Counted from the first letter of the stretch, positions 34,377-44,458 are shown. The stretch is 64,000 bases of DNA from an uncultured Blautia sp. (GCA_934364795.1 CAKRMK010000005.1:1-64000), one strand, 5' to 3'. The notes: generated by a model from the sequence alone, not told the origin. Program-made: numbers and translations.

Positions 34377-35630
34377 ATGAAAAGAAAAATGTGGGCAACG
34401 GCACTTGCAGCAAGCATGGTAATGTCAGCATTCTCCGGAATGACTGTATCAGCAGCGGAAGCTGATTCTGATTTATCCGGAACACTTACCATCTTATCCT
34501 GGTACGATGAGACAAAAGCAGCACCGGTACTGGATGCATTTAAGGAGAAATATCCAAATGTGAACGTAGACTTCCAGTATTCACCGCCAGTTCAGGATTA
34601 TGTTGAGAAACTTTCCACTCTGTTATATTCAGGAGCAGGCCCGGATATCTTCTATATGGCTCTTGAGAACAGAGAAGACCTGATCAAAGGAAACTATTGC
34701 CTGGATCTTTCGGATGAAAGCTACATGACAGATGGAACCATTCCGGATTCCGTAAAAACCACATATGGAAAAGATGGAAAAGCATATGCATTAGCAGTTG
34801 ACTGCTGGGTAGGTGGAATTCTTGTTAATGAAGATCTTTTTGCACAGGCTGGAATTGAAAGTGAACCAACTACATGGGATGAACTTCTGGAAGACTGCCA
34901 GAAACTGCAGGATGCAGGCATTACTCCAATTATGGATAACTGCCAGGACGCAGCTGTAAACTTTACTGCTCCATTATATGGATCTGAAGTTGTTTCTAAG
35001 AATCCAACTGTTGTACAGGATATCTATGATGGCAAAACAACATTCAAGGATACCTGGACAGAGCCGATCACAATGTGGAAAGAACTTGTTGATAAAGGAT
35101 ATTTAAGCTCTGATCTTCTTGGATCTACAAGTGATGAAATTGTAACAGCATTTGCAACCGGTCAGGTTGGTATGATCCTTAGCGGTTCCTGGAATCTTGA
35201 TACCATCAATTCCATTAACCCGGATATGAACTACAAATGCATTCCAGTTCCTGGAACATCTGAAGACTACTACTGTGGTGCAATCAATGTAGGTCTTTGC
35301 ATTAACTCTGCAAGCGAAAATACAGAGCTGGCAAAAGCATTCCTTGATTTTGCAGTATCTCCTGAAGGACTTGAGAAACAGTATGAAGGTTACGGCGGAT
35401 TCACAATTGCGGAAGGATATACACCAGACCTTCCATCACAGATCACAGATGCTGTAGAAGGCGTAAAAGAAGGCAAATATTATATTCCGATGGCAGATTG
35501 GATGTCCTATACAGAATCCTTAAGACTGACATATGTACAGAGCTTACAGGATTGTATGGCCGGAACAATCACTCCGGAAGAGGCAGCATCCAGACTGGAT
35601 GACAAACTGGCAGAGGTTTCTGCTGAATAA
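34377..35630 (+). CDS. Sugar ABC transporter substrate-binding protein (family 1, no lipobox)
   Basis: Extracellular solute-binding protein, 417 residues, for an oligosaccharide importer made with the two permeases that follow. The N-terminus is a normal export signal (MKRKMWATALAASM...SGMTVSAAEA), but there is no Cys of a lipobox; the cut would be by signal peptidase I near VSA-AE. The mature part has the family pattern (LTILSWYDE, GAGPDIFYM, AFATGQVGMILSGSWNL). Loss of lipid anchoring is unusual for a Gram-positive binding protein. AAAAGGGAGG precedes the ATG. A strong hairpin follows the stop, which would make this gene's mRNA more abundant than that of the permeases. Confidence 0.9.
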   Translation: MKRKMWATALAASMVMSAFSGMTVSAAEADSDLSGTLTILSWYDETKAAPVLDAFKEKYPNVNVDFQYSPPVQDYVEKLSTLLYSGAGPDIFYMALENREDLIKGNYCLDLSDESYMTDGTIPDSVKTTYGKDGKAYALAVDCWVGGILVNEDLFAQAGIESEPTTWDELLEDCQKLQDAGITPIMDNCQDAAVNFTAPLYGSEVVSKNPTVVQDIYDGKTTFKDTWTEPITMWKELVDKGYLSSDLLGSTSDEIVTAFATGQVGMILSGSWNLDTINSINPDMNYKCIPVPGTSEDYYCGAINVGLCINSASENTELAKAFLDFAVSPEGLEKQYEGYGGFTIAEGYTPDLPSQITDAVEGVKEGKYYIPMADWMSYTESLRLTYVQSLQDCMAGTITPEEAASRLDDKLAEVSAE

Positions 35631-35642
35631 GTGAATTGAAAA

Positions 35643-35702
35643 TGCCCCACGGTTCGCTGCCTGGCAAAGCTGTTAGCAGGCAGCCACCGCGGGGCTTTTA
35701 AT
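35643..35702 (+). terminator. Leaky intra-operon terminator after the binding-protein gene
   Basis: GCCCCacggttcGCTGCCTG pairs with CAGGCAGCcaccGCGGGGC (stem 35644-35696), followed by TTTTAATT. Only 15 bp later is the Shine-Dalgarno of the first permease gene, so partial read-through is expected. Confidence 0.75.
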
Positions 35703-35714
35703 TGGAGGAGAAAC

Positions 35715-36602
35715 ATGAAAAATAAAAAGTTGAAAAAAGCATTTCAGTATGAAATCTTTCTTTTGCCAGCATTTATAGCCTTTACCTTGTTTACAATTAT
35801 TCCGCTGGTAAAAACCATCATGTACAGTGTAACAGATTTTGATGGAATCAGTCATGATTATAATTTTGTGGGACTGAAAAACTTTATTGGTGTCTTTAAG
35901 GATCAGATGATGAGACATTCTCTGTTTAATACTATTTTTTATACTTTCTGTACCATGATCCTGATTAACCTTCTTGCTATTCCACTGGCAGTATTTCTTG
36001 ACAGAAACACAAAGCTGAAATCTGTAGAACGTGCTGTTTTCTTCTTCCCGTCCATTGTCAGTGGTCTGCTGCTTGGATATATCTGGGGTTATATTCTTTC
36101 CCCGATGAAAACAGGTGCACTTAACTCATTACTTGGATTATTTGGCGCAGGTCCCATTGGTTTTACTGCAACAGAATGGGGCGCAAAAATCAGTATTATT
36201 TTAGTCGCAGTATGGACAAGTACCGGATGGTACGCAACTATTTATCTTGCCTATCTTCAGGCAATTCCAAACGAATATTATGAAGCTGCAGCAATTGATG
36301 GTGCAAGCCGCTGGCAGCAGTTTACAAAGATTACATTCCCGCTGCTTGCACCTGGACTTACCGTAAATACCCTTCTGCTTCTGACAAACGGACTGAAGGT
36401 TTATGATCTTCCATATGCACTGACAAAGGGAGGTCCTGGATATTCAAACTATACCGTTACACAGGTAATTATCCAGAGAGGTCTGTCCGAAAAACAGTAC
36501 GGCGCATCCACAGCACTGGCAACGATTTTCATTATTATTGTTGCTTTGATCGCCGGTATTCAGTATATGGCAATGAGTAAGAGGGAGGCTGATGTGTCAT
36601 GA
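35715..36602 (+). CDS. Sugar ABC transporter permease (MalF-like)
   Basis: Inner-membrane subunit of 295 residues with six hydrophobic segments. The EAA loop that contacts the ATPase is clear (EAAAIDGASRWQQFTKITFP, about residues 194-213). ATTGGAGG precedes the ATG. The 3' end overlaps the next permease by four bases (ATGA), showing translational coupling. No ATPase gene is in the locus, so a shared MsmK-type ATPase encoded elsewhere must energise it, as is usual for this importer family. Confidence 0.93.
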   Translation: MKNKKLKKAFQYEIFLLPAFIAFTLFTIIPLVKTIMYSVTDFDGISHDYNFVGLKNFIGVFKDQMMRHSLFNTIFYTFCTMILINLLAIPLAVFLDRNTKLKSVERAVFFFPSIVSGLLLGYIWGYILSPMKTGALNSLLGLFGAGPIGFTATEWGAKISIILVAVWTSTGWYATIYLAYLQAIPNEYYEAAAIDGASRWQQFTKITFPLLAPGLTVNTLLLLTNGLKVYDLPYALTKGGPGYSNYTVTQVIIQRGLSEKQYGASTALATIFIIIVALIAGIQYMAMSKREADVS

Positions 36603-37435
36603 AAAAGAAGAAAAAAATTCGTGAGAAAAAATTTTATCTGTCAGATCTTATCCTACTGCCGATCTGTATCATATTCCTGTATCCCTTTTATTACATGGTG
36701 ATTAATACCTTTAAAACAATGGCAGAAATGTCTTTCAGCCCAACAGCATTTCCAACTCATCTGTTTCTGGATAACTATAAAGACATTCTGACAAATATGC
36801 AGATTTACCGTGCATTTGGTATTACAGCAGTGATCACAGTATGCTCTGTACTTGCCATTGTAGTGATCGGAGAAATGGCCGCTTATCCTCTTGCTTTTCG
36901 TGCAAGTAAGCTGGACAAAGCCTTTACCATTTATCTGATGATCGGTTTCCTGGTTCCGTTCCAGGCAATCCTTCTGTCACTGTTTGAGGTTATGCAGGCA
37001 CTGCATCTGATCGACTCTGTTGTGGGAATGATCATATTCTATTGCAACGGTTCGGCGCTTACGGTTTTCCTTGCTGTGGGATATATGAAGAGTATTCCAA
37101 GAGAGCTTCAGGAGGCTGCGATTGTAGACGGATGCAGCATTCCTATGGTATTTTTCAGAATTGTATTTCCGCTTATGAAACCAATCACATCCACATCTGT
37201 AATCTTCAATACTATGTGGATCTGGAATGACTTTATTGCACCGAATATTTTCCTCAGCACCCGTTCAAAGGGTACTATCGTTCTGGAAATTTTCAGGGCA
37301 AAAGGACAGTTCAGTGTAGACTGGCCAAGGTTTATGACCTTATCTGTAGTTGCTATTTTCCCGGTAGTTGTGTTCTATCTGCTGATGCAGAAAAACATTA
37401 TCAAGGGCCTGACAGCAGGTGCTGTAAAGGGCTAA
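36599..37435 (+). CDS. Sugar ABC transporter permease (MalG-like)
   Basis: Second membrane subunit, 278 residues, six hydrophobic segments after a very basic start (KKKKKIREKK). The EAA loop is EAAIVDGCSIPMVFFRIVFP (about residues 175-194). Start overlaps the stop of the MalF-like gene. Substrate is probably a rhamnose- or arabinose-containing oligosaccharide, inferred from the GH78 and GH43 genes that follow. Confidence 0.93.
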   Translation: MKKKKKIREKKFYLSDLILLPICIIFLYPFYYMVINTFKTMAEMSFSPTAFPTHLFLDNYKDILTNMQIYRAFGITAVITVCSVLAIVVIGEMAAYPLAFRASKLDKAFTIYLMIGFLVPFQAILLSLFEVMQALHLIDSVVGMIIFYCNGSALTVFLAVGYMKSIPRELQEAAIVDGCSIPMVFFRIVFPLMKPITSTSVIFNTMWIWNDFIAPNIFLSTRSKGTIVLEIFRAKGQFSVDWPRFMTLSVVAIFPVVVFYLLMQKNIIKGLTAGAVKG

Positions 37436-37480
37436 ATTACATTGAATTTAAAGCTTGTTTTTGCTTTTTGAAAAGGTATG

Positions 37481-37556
37481 AAAGCCTGTTAAAAAAAGCA
37501 TTTTCGCAATCTGCAAGCCCTACTTTGTGGTATATTTTGTCTGAATTGTGTTGGCA
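37481..37556. repeat. Dispersed palindromic repeat, half copy C
   Basis: GCCTGTTAAAAAAAGCATTT, then CGCAATCTGCAAGCCCTACT and TTGTGGTATATTTTGTCTGA match the left half of copies A and B with substitutions. The right half is missing. It lies between the permease operon and the sensor kinase gene. Confidence 0.75.
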
Positions 37557-37606
37557 TTAGTTCCGAAAAAATTAAATTTATGGTACACTAAAAGCGGTGA
37601 TGAAAG

Positions 37607-39421
37607 ATGTTTAAGAAAAGAAAAAAAGATGCTTCTTTAATGGGAGCAGTACAAAATTATTATCTGATCTGCAACACATTACTGCTTTTGGTGTTCGGAA
37701 TCTGTATGCTGGGAATTTCCACCAGAGTCCTGATCAACAAGGTGGAAGACAGCAGTGAAATGATCACAGAGCAGGCGGTTTACACCCTGGATAAGACTTT
37801 TAATGACATTGCGTCCCAGATGGTCAGTTTTTCCAGTTACCGTGATCTCTGGAACAAATTCAGTAAGTCCAATATGTCCATTCAGGAGAAACTGGATGTA
37901 AACAGAGAGCTAAATAATATCCTGAAAAAAACAGATCTTTTTAATTCTGTGGTCCAGGATATTTTGGTGATTTCAGATAATGGTTATTATTTTACAACGG
38001 TAGGTCAGGATGGTCTGGCTGCAAATTATGATTACTGGTCCAAGGACTGGTATCAAGAGGCAAAGGATGTAACTGGCAATGTATATGTTCATATCCTGGG
38101 ACTTCATGATCAGGATTTTTATAGCGAAAGAAGAGCAATCACAGCAAAAAGTAAGACATTTTCTATTTCTTTTGCCTTGCCAAATTCCAAAGGAAAAGTG
38201 TCCGGAGCATTGATTTATAACTTCGATCTTTCCCAGCTGGCAGAGGTTTTGGGGGCGAGCAGTTATGAAGAAAATGGAAAAGTTGCCATTTTAAATGAGG
38301 ACGGAGTTATCATGAGCAGAAGCGATAATTCTGAAATCGGCAGTGTGCTCCAGGTGTCTGATCAGGATCGGGAAATCATGAAAAATGAAAAAACAGGAAG
38401 TTTCTGGACAAATGTGGGTGGGAAAAGACATTTTGTCAGCTTTCAGACTACTTCTATGGGATTGAAGCTGGTGTCGTACATTCCACAGTCTGAAATTTTC
38501 CGCCATACACGTTCCATGATCTGGCTTCTTGTTCTGATTATTTTGTGCAGTCTTGTGCTGAATCTTCTGATCACATTTAAGGTCAGCGGCTCCATTAAAA
38601 AGCCGATACAGAAGCTGATGGATAACATTCAGAATGTGGATTCCCAGAAGCTGGTTCTGGAAACAGAGGAGTATCATTATGAGGAACTGAACCAGATTGC
38701 AGACCGGTTTAATGGACTTTTAAAAAGGCTGAATTCTCTTATTGATAAGGATTATAAATCCCAGATTTTGATTAATAAATTCAGACTTTATTCCCTTCAG
38801 TCACAGATAAATCCCCATTTTCTTATGAACACTTTGCAGCAGCTGCAGACAGAAATTGTGTATGGAAATGTGGAAGAATCCAATGAGATTATAGTGGATT
38901 TAAGTAAGATGCTGCGGTACAGCCTGTACCATTATGAGGAGATGGTACCGATTAGTATGGAGCTTCAGTATATTCAGAGTTACCTTGAATTATTTACCAG
39001 AAAATATGAAGGGGAACTTCAGGCTGTATATGAGATAACAGATGAAATTGAAGGTTATTATATGCCGAAGATGTTGCTTCAGCCAATTGCGGAAAACTGT
39101 ATTATGCACGCTTTTGGAGAAAATCCTCATGGGGCAGTAATAAAATTTTCTGTTAAGAAAAAAGAAGATTGTTTCTTATTCAGTATAGAAGATAATGGAA
39201 CCGGAATGGACAAAGAGCAGCTGGATGTTCTTATTGCGGATTTAAACATATCTGAAATTGATAACCGCAGAATTGGAATAAGGAATATTCACCAGAGAAT
39301 CCGCCTGAAATACGGAGATGGGTATGGTGTTCATATTGAGAGCGAAAAAGGGCAGGGAACGAAATTTGTAATAAAAATTCCGTTGCTTAATCAGAGCGTG
39401 GCCAAAAAGGGATCTCTGTAA
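37607..39421 (+). CDS. YesM-type sensor histidine kinase
   Basis: Membrane sensor of 604 residues. Two membrane segments (about 18-42 and 303-325) enclose an extracellular Cache-like sensor domain of some 260 residues. A HAMP linker (about 325-380) is followed by the kinase core with phospho-acceptor H404 in SQINPHFLMNTLQQLQ and the GHKL ATPase, with N-box (LQPIAENCIMHAF) and D-box (IEDNGTGMD). Its partner is the AraC-type regulator 60 bp downstream. Such pairs usually respond to sugars, sometimes through binding proteins, and switch on the neighbouring transporter and hydrolase genes. Confidence 0.93.
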   Translation: MFKKRKKDASLMGAVQNYYLICNTLLLLVFGICMLGISTRVLINKVEDSSEMITEQAVYTLDKTFNDIASQMVSFSSYRDLWNKFSKSNMSIQEKLDVNRELNNILKKTDLFNSVVQDILVISDNGYYFTTVGQDGLAANYDYWSKDWYQEAKDVTGNVYVHILGLHDQDFYSERRAITAKSKTFSISFALPNSKGKVSGALIYNFDLSQLAEVLGASSYEENGKVAILNEDGVIMSRSDNSEIGSVLQVSDQDREIMKNEKTGSFWTNVGGKRHFVSFQTTSMGLKLVSYIPQSEIFRHTRSMIWLLVLIILCSLVLNLLITFKVSGSIKKPIQKLMDNIQNVDSQKLVLETEEYHYEELNQIADRFNGLLKRLNSLIDKDYKSQILINKFRLYSLQSQINPHFLMNTLQQLQTEIVYGNVEESNEIIVDLSKMLRYSLYHYEEMVPISMELQYIQSYLELFTRKYEGELQAVYEITDEIEGYYMPKMLLQPIAENCIMHAFGENPHGAVIKFSVKKKEDCFLFSIEDNGTGMDKEQLDVLIADLNISEIDNRRIGIRNIHQRIRLKYGDGYGVHIESEKGQGTKFVIKIPLLNQSVAKKGSL

Positions 39422-39482
39422 GATGTGCGTTATAATTACGCTTCAGAGCATGTAGAATATATGGAAGAGGTGAGAGGACTGT

Positions 39483-41018
39483 ATGAAGCTTCTGATCACA
39501 GACGATCAAAACTCTGTACATATGTTTTTTGATCGTATGCTGCATTATGAAGAGCTTGGAATTACACAGGTGTTTCACGCTACAAACGGCGAAGAAGCTC
39601 TAAAAATCATAAAGGAAGAATGGCCGGAACTGATGCTTCTGGACATCCGCATGCCAGTAATGGATGGCCTTAGTCTGTTGGAAGAAATCCAGGATTTGCC
39701 TTTCGGGCACCGGGTCATGATCTTAAGTGCATTTGATGAATTTGAATATGCAAAAAAGTGCATGCGGTTTGGAGTAAGAGACTATCTTTTAAAACCAATT
39801 GATATCCGGGAAGTAAAAAAATCACTGGAACAAAGTATGAAAGAAATCTCTGAATTGCAAAAGAAAAGTATTTATCGGACATTTCAAAGATATATGGATG
39901 GAACTGCTGACGGCACTGAATATGTGCCGGAAGAGCTGGAAAAACAAGGCTATGGAATCGTGTGTTTTGAAAGTGGAAATGTGCCGGAATTCAGGATGAA
40001 ACCTGTAGATGAATGTGAGCGGGTAAAGGGCGCAGAGGAGAATCTGCAAGGACAGACAGAAGGATTTTGGCAAAGTGATTCAGAAAGACAATATGATGCA
40101 GTAAAAACTTTCTGTGAAGTAGAAGTGGAGGATCTGGAAATCCGAATTTACAAGGCCAGAAATCAGCAGGAATGGGAACGTTTTTATGCAGTGCAGAAGG
40201 ATCAAAATCCGGATATGCGTATTGGATTTGGACTTTTTCGTTTGGGAAAAGAACAGTTCCGGCAGGCATTTACAGAGAGCCTGGAGGCTTTGCGCCAGAG
40301 CTTTTATAAACCGGGAACCTATTATTATGAAAGAGGCAGTCTCACTCTTTATCAGGGAACAGAAGCCCAAAAGCTGTCAGAACAGCTGAAAAAAAGCTTT
40401 GAAACCGGAAATATACAGGAAATGAAACAGGCAGTAGAGAAACTGTTTTTCATTTTCAAAAGAGGAAATGTACATCCGGATTATGTTCAGGATTTCTGTT
40501 ACGGCTTTCTGATCCAGATAAATTCTGATTTTGTGGAAACTCTGAAAAAGCTGCGAAGCAGTGCTGTGATGGAAGCCTTCCGTTCTGTTGATGCAGCCGG
40601 AGTGAAAAACATGTTTTTGCGATTGATGTTAAGTATGCGTCTGGATCTGTCTCCAAAGGATGTACAGATGGACGAGGATGTGGTCCGGAAAATCCGCCAC
40701 TACATTGACACCAATTACGAAAAAGATATTTCCCTGACAACGTTGTCCAAACATTTCTTTATCAGTAAATATCAGATCAGCCGTCTTTTTAAAAAGCAGT
40801 TTGAGATCAATTACAGCGACTACATTCTGAAAGTGAGAATGGAAGCGGCAGAAATGATGCTGATGAATTCAAAAGAAAAAATAGACGATATAGCAAGGCG
40901 CTCCGGGTTTGAGGAAACCAGTTATTTCAGCAGGGTGTTCAGTAAATATTTTGGTATGTCACCTGGAGAATATAGAAAGAAAAAAGGAGAGGGATATGGC
41001 GAGAAAACTGTATTGTGA
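39483..41018 (+). CDS. YesN-type response regulator with AraC DNA-binding domain
   Basis: A 511-residue two-component regulator. Receiver domain in residues 1-120 with phospho-acceptor D54 in LMLLDIRMP and lysine in YLLKPID. The long middle region (about 130-400) is poorly conserved, as is common in this class. The C-terminal AraC domain (about 405-505) has two helix-turn-helix units (LTTLSKHFFISKYQISRLFK and IDDIARRSGFEETSYFSRVF). GGAAGAGGTGAGAGG precedes the ATG. The following GH78 gene begins inside its last 23 bases. Confidence 0.93.
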   Translation: MKLLITDDQNSVHMFFDRMLHYEELGITQVFHATNGEEALKIIKEEWPELMLLDIRMPVMDGLSLLEEIQDLPFGHRVMILSAFDEFEYAKKCMRFGVRDYLLKPIDIREVKKSLEQSMKEISELQKKSIYRTFQRYMDGTADGTEYVPEELEKQGYGIVCFESGNVPEFRMKPVDECERVKGAEENLQGQTEGFWQSDSERQYDAVKTFCEVEVEDLEIRIYKARNQQEWERFYAVQKDQNPDMRIGFGLFRLGKEQFRQAFTESLEALRQSFYKPGTYYYERGSLTLYQGTEAQKLSEQLKKSFETGNIQEMKQAVEKLFFIFKRGNVHPDYVQDFCYGFLIQINSDFVETLKKLRSSAVMEAFRSVDAAGVKNMFLRLMLSMRLDLSPKDVQMDEDVVRKIRHYIDTNYEKDISLTTLSKHFFISKYQISRLFKKQFEINYSDYILKVRMEAAEMMLMNSKEKIDDIARRSGFEETSYFSRVFSKYFGMSPGEYRKKKGEGYGEKTVL

Positions 41019-43482
41019 GGGTTTGGTAAATCCGGTTGGGATTGACAAGTTACAGCCGGAATTATCCTGGAAAATGGATGGGGAACTGGAAGCACAGAAG
41101 AGCTTTCAGGTACAGATTTTCAAGGGAAACAAGTTGATTTCTGACAGTGGAACTGTAGCTGGAATGGAAAGAAAATATATTCTGCCACAGCCGCTTGAAG
41201 AAAATTCAGAGTACCAGTGGAGCCTGAAATGGACATTGGAAAATGGCAAGACAGGAGAAGAAAAGGCTGTTTTTTCCACTGGAATCAGTGATCCGGATCA
41301 CTTTAAAGCCCAGTATATCACCGGTGGAACATTGTTTCGGAAAAGCTTCTCATTAGAGGAAGAATTGCCGGAAAAAGCGGTTCTTTATTTCACTGGTCTG
41401 GGATATGCAGAAAGTTATGTAAACGGAGAAAAGGTTACCGACAGAGTACTTTTCCCATCTTACACAGTGTATGAAAAAACAGTAGAATATACGGCGGCAG
41501 ATGTTACAGAACAGCTGAAAAAAGGCGAAAATGTTCTCGGATTATGGGTAGGAGGACACTGGCCTTTGGATGAAAAACTGCGTGCAAAAGATGTTTACAG
41601 TGAGGCTTTTTATCGTGGTCGTTGTGTGGGTTTTGCAGAGCTTCATCTCACCTTTAAAGGAGGCAAAAAAGTAATTCTGGGAACGGATGATACCTGGCAG
41701 ACAAGCATGTCTCCAATTGAAATATCCAGTGTATTTGACGGCGAACAGTATGATGCCAGAAGGGAACAGACTGGCTGGAGCCTTCCAGGTTTTGATACAA
41801 ATGGATGGAAAAACGCATATCTTGCAAAGGAGCCATTGGGAAAATTAGTTTATTCCTATACTCCTGCAATCCGTGTGGTAGAAGAGAGAAAACCAGTGAA
41901 AATCTGGAAACAGAAAGACAGCTGGATCGTAGATTTCGGGCAGAACTTTACAGGCTGGGTACGTCTTTCTATGGATGAAAAAGAGGGTACAGTTATTAAA
42001 TTCCGTCATGGTGAAGTTCTTTATCCAGATGGTTCGTTAAATGTAGAAAACCTGCGTTTTGCAAAGGCTACTGACCTTTATACATGCAAAGGCAAAGAAG
42101 AATGCTATGAGCCAAGATTTACCTATCATGGTTTCCGCTATGCAGAGATCACAGGTATCACAGGAGAACTAAAAGCGGAGCAGATTATTGGCAAAGTTGT
42201 ACATACCGATAATCAGGAAATTTCTGAATTTTCCTGTTCGGATGAGGCCTTTAACAGGATTTTTAAAGCAATGGTATGGACTATGAGAAGCAATATGCAC
42301 TCCATTCCAACAGACTGTTGTCAAAGGGATGAGAGACAGGGCTGGATGGCAGATGCAGGTATGGCTTCGGAATTTGGTATGCTGCATTTTGATCTGACAA
42401 ATTTTTATCGGAAATGGTTTCATGATATCCGGGATACCCAGGAAAAAGATGGTTCCATGCCTCTGGCCGGAGCACCGGGATGGCCAAGAGATACCTTTAT
42501 CTGGAAGGTTGGATATCATATGACACTGCGAAATGCTTACCTGTATACAGGTGATAAGGAGCTGGTAAAAGAGAATTATCCTACCCTTCAGAAGTACGAG
42601 GAATACCTTCATTCCACACTGGTAAACGGGCTTCTGTCTTATGATTTTTATAATGACTGGCTGGCACTGGAATTTGCAAATAATCTGATGATTGCCAACT
42701 CATTTCTGGCCGATTTTTATGAGGCACTTGTGCTGTTTGCAGATGTTATGGAGGATGCACAGGGAAAAGAATTATATGAGAACAGACTGGCAGATCTGAA
42801 AGCTGCCATCAACCGTGAATACTACGGAAAATGCATGGATAACCCTCTTGGAACAGGCTACTATGGAACCTGTGATACTCTGGCTGTTGCGCCAAGTGCC
42901 ATGGCTCTTGCGTTTGACATTGTACCGGAAAAATTCAGGGAAAAGGTAATTCGGGAAATGCTTTTCCAGGTGGTGGAGTCAAGAGGTTCCATACAATATC
43001 CTACTGGAATTCTTACTTCCGGAATCCTGAATCAATGTCTGTCCGACCTTGGAAGAGATGATATTATTTATGAATTTTTCTGCAGGGATGACTATCCATC
43101 TTTGAAATTTATGCTTTCTAAAGGCGCAACAACTATCTGGGAAAGATGGCAGTATCTGGTTCACAATGAGATGAACTCACACAATCATCCGGCACTTTGT
43201 TCACTTGGTCCGTGGTTCTTTAAAGCAATCTGCGGCCTGCGAAAAGTGGAGCCAAAAAAGGATGGCGGGGTACATCTTGAGATCATGCCATATGTTCCGG
43301 AGGACATGGATCATGCAGAGATGAGTTATCACACTGCATGGGGAAAAATTTCTCTGAGCTGGGAAAAAATAAAAGAAAAGATAATCTTCCGCGCAGAAAT
43401 TCCCGGAGCAGCTACAGCCGATTTTGTTTATGGAGAACAAAAGGCACAGTGGAATGGCGGTATTTATGAGGTAGAACTTTAA
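40996..43482 (+). CDS. Alpha-L-rhamnosidase, glycoside hydrolase family 78
   Basis: Inverting enzyme that removes terminal alpha-L-rhamnose from plant glycosides or polysaccharides. Without a signal peptide it acts inside the cell. The ATG at 40996 (AAAGGAGAGGG upstream, MARKLYCEGLVNP) is chosen over an open frame reaching 40909, and gives 828 residues. N-terminal beta domains (1-300) precede the (alpha/alpha)6 barrel, where DCCQRDERQGWMADAG (D445, E446) is the family signature with the general acid. The C-terminal beta domain ends about 828. It overlaps the upstream regulator gene by 23 bp, so translation is coupled to the regulator. The GH43 gene follows after 18 bp. Confidence 0.92.
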   Translation: MARKLYCEGLVNPVGIDKLQPELSWKMDGELEAQKSFQVQIFKGNKLISDSGTVAGMERKYILPQPLEENSEYQWSLKWTLENGKTGEEKAVFSTGISDPDHFKAQYITGGTLFRKSFSLEEELPEKAVLYFTGLGYAESYVNGEKVTDRVLFPSYTVYEKTVEYTAADVTEQLKKGENVLGLWVGGHWPLDEKLRAKDVYSEAFYRGRCVGFAELHLTFKGGKKVILGTDDTWQTSMSPIEISSVFDGEQYDARREQTGWSLPGFDTNGWKNAYLAKEPLGKLVYSYTPAIRVVEERKPVKIWKQKDSWIVDFGQNFTGWVRLSMDEKEGTVIKFRHGEVLYPDGSLNVENLRFAKATDLYTCKGKEECYEPRFTYHGFRYAEITGITGELKAEQIIGKVVHTDNQEISEFSCSDEAFNRIFKAMVWTMRSNMHSIPTDCCQRDERQGWMADAGMASEFGMLHFDLTNFYRKWFHDIRDTQEKDGSMPLAGAPGWPRDTFIWKVGYHMTLRNAYLYTGDKELVKENYPTLQKYEEYLHSTLVNGLLSYDFYNDWLALEFANNLMIANSFLADFYEALVLFADVMEDAQGKELYENRLADLKAAINREYYGKCMDNPLGTGYYGTCDTLAVAPSAMALAFDIVPEKFREKVIREMLFQVVESRGSIQYPTGILTSGILNQCLSDLGRDDIIYEFFCRDDYPSLKFMLSKGATTIWERWQYLVHNEMNSHNHPALCSLGPWFFKAICGLRKVEPKKDGGVHLEIMPYVPEDMDHAEMSYHTAWGKISLSWEKIKEKIIFRAEIPGAATADFVYGEQKAQWNGGIYEVEL

Positions 43483-43500
43483 AATTTAAGGAGATAAAAA

Positions 43501-44394
43501 ATGGGAAATCCAATTATTCAGGGGTATTATGCGGACCCGGATATCCGTTATTTTGAGGGTCGTTACTATATTTATCCAACTACAGATGGAGGAAAATGGC
43601 ATGGAACTTCTTTTAAATGTTTCTCTTCAGAAAATTTAAAGGACTGGACAGACCATGGAGAGATTTTTAATATAACCTGGAATTCAAAATGGGCGAAGGA
43701 TTTTGCCTGGGCACCAACTGTAGGATGCAAAAACGGAAAATATTATTTGTATTATTGTGCCGAAAAAAATATAGGCGTTGCAGTTTCCGATCACCCGTAT
43801 GGACCATTTGAAAACCTTTCTGTAGAGGAACCGTTTTTATCCATGGAAAAGCTGGAAAACGGAGTGACTCTTGATCAGGTTATTGATCCGTATATTATGG
43901 TGGATCATGATGGCAGAAATTATCTCTATTTTGGAAATTCCAAGACACCGGCTGTTCTGGAGCTGGAGGATGATATGCATACCATCGTTCCAGGCAGTAT
44001 GAAAAACATTGTTTATGAAGGGGAAGCAGACTGCCGGGAAGCATTTATGGCAGTTTACGAGCAGGGAAGATATCATTTTACCTGGTCCTGTGACGATACA
44101 AGAAGCGAAGATTATCATGTAAATTATGGTATTTCGGATTCTCCTACAGGACCGGTAAAGGTACTGGGAACCATTCTTCATAAGAACGTGGAAAAAAATA
44201 TTCTGGGAACTGGACACCACGGTATGTTAAAGGATCCGGTAACAGGAAAATATCTGATGGCATACCATCGTTTTTCCCATTCCCTTCCAGATGGCGTGAC
44301 CGGATGGGACAGAGGAATGTATAGGGAAATCTGTCTGGACTGGGTGGAAATGTCAGAGGATGGGCTGTTTAAAGAGGTTCAAGTAAGTTTGTGA
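43501..44394 (+). CDS. Cytoplasmic glycoside hydrolase family 43 enzyme
   Basis: Compact single-domain GH43 of 297 residues without signal peptide. The probable catalytic set is base D12 (YYADPD), pKa-modulating D129 (QVIDPYIMVD) and acid E180 (CREAFM). Likely an arabinofuranosidase, xylosidase or galactosidase that trims oligosaccharides brought in by the importer upstream. TAAGGAG precedes the ATG. It is last in the regulator-GH78-GH43 operon and is followed by a strong terminator. Which linkage it cuts cannot be read from sequence. Confidence 0.88.
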   Translation: MGNPIIQGYYADPDIRYFEGRYYIYPTTDGGKWHGTSFKCFSSENLKDWTDHGEIFNITWNSKWAKDFAWAPTVGCKNGKYYLYYCAEKNIGVAVSDHPYGPFENLSVEEPFLSMEKLENGVTLDQVIDPYIMVDHDGRNYLYFGNSKTPAVLELEDDMHTIVPGSMKNIVYEGEADCREAFMAVYEQGRYHFTWSCDDTRSEDYHVNYGISDSPTGPVKVLGTILHKNVEKNILGTGHHGMLKDPVTGKYLMAYHRFSHSLPDGVTGWDRGMYREICLDWVEMSEDGLFKEVQVSL

Positions 44395-44458
44395 TAAGGG
44401 TAAAAAATATAGCGTGTTTCAAACACGTTTTAAAGTAAAATTTAAAAAGTATAAAAAA

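Noticed and set aside
44411..44429. AGCGTGTTTCAAACACGTT as another copy of the dispersed repeat
   Set aside because: It shares only the GCGTGTTT edge and is a simple short palindrome; not enough to place it in the family.
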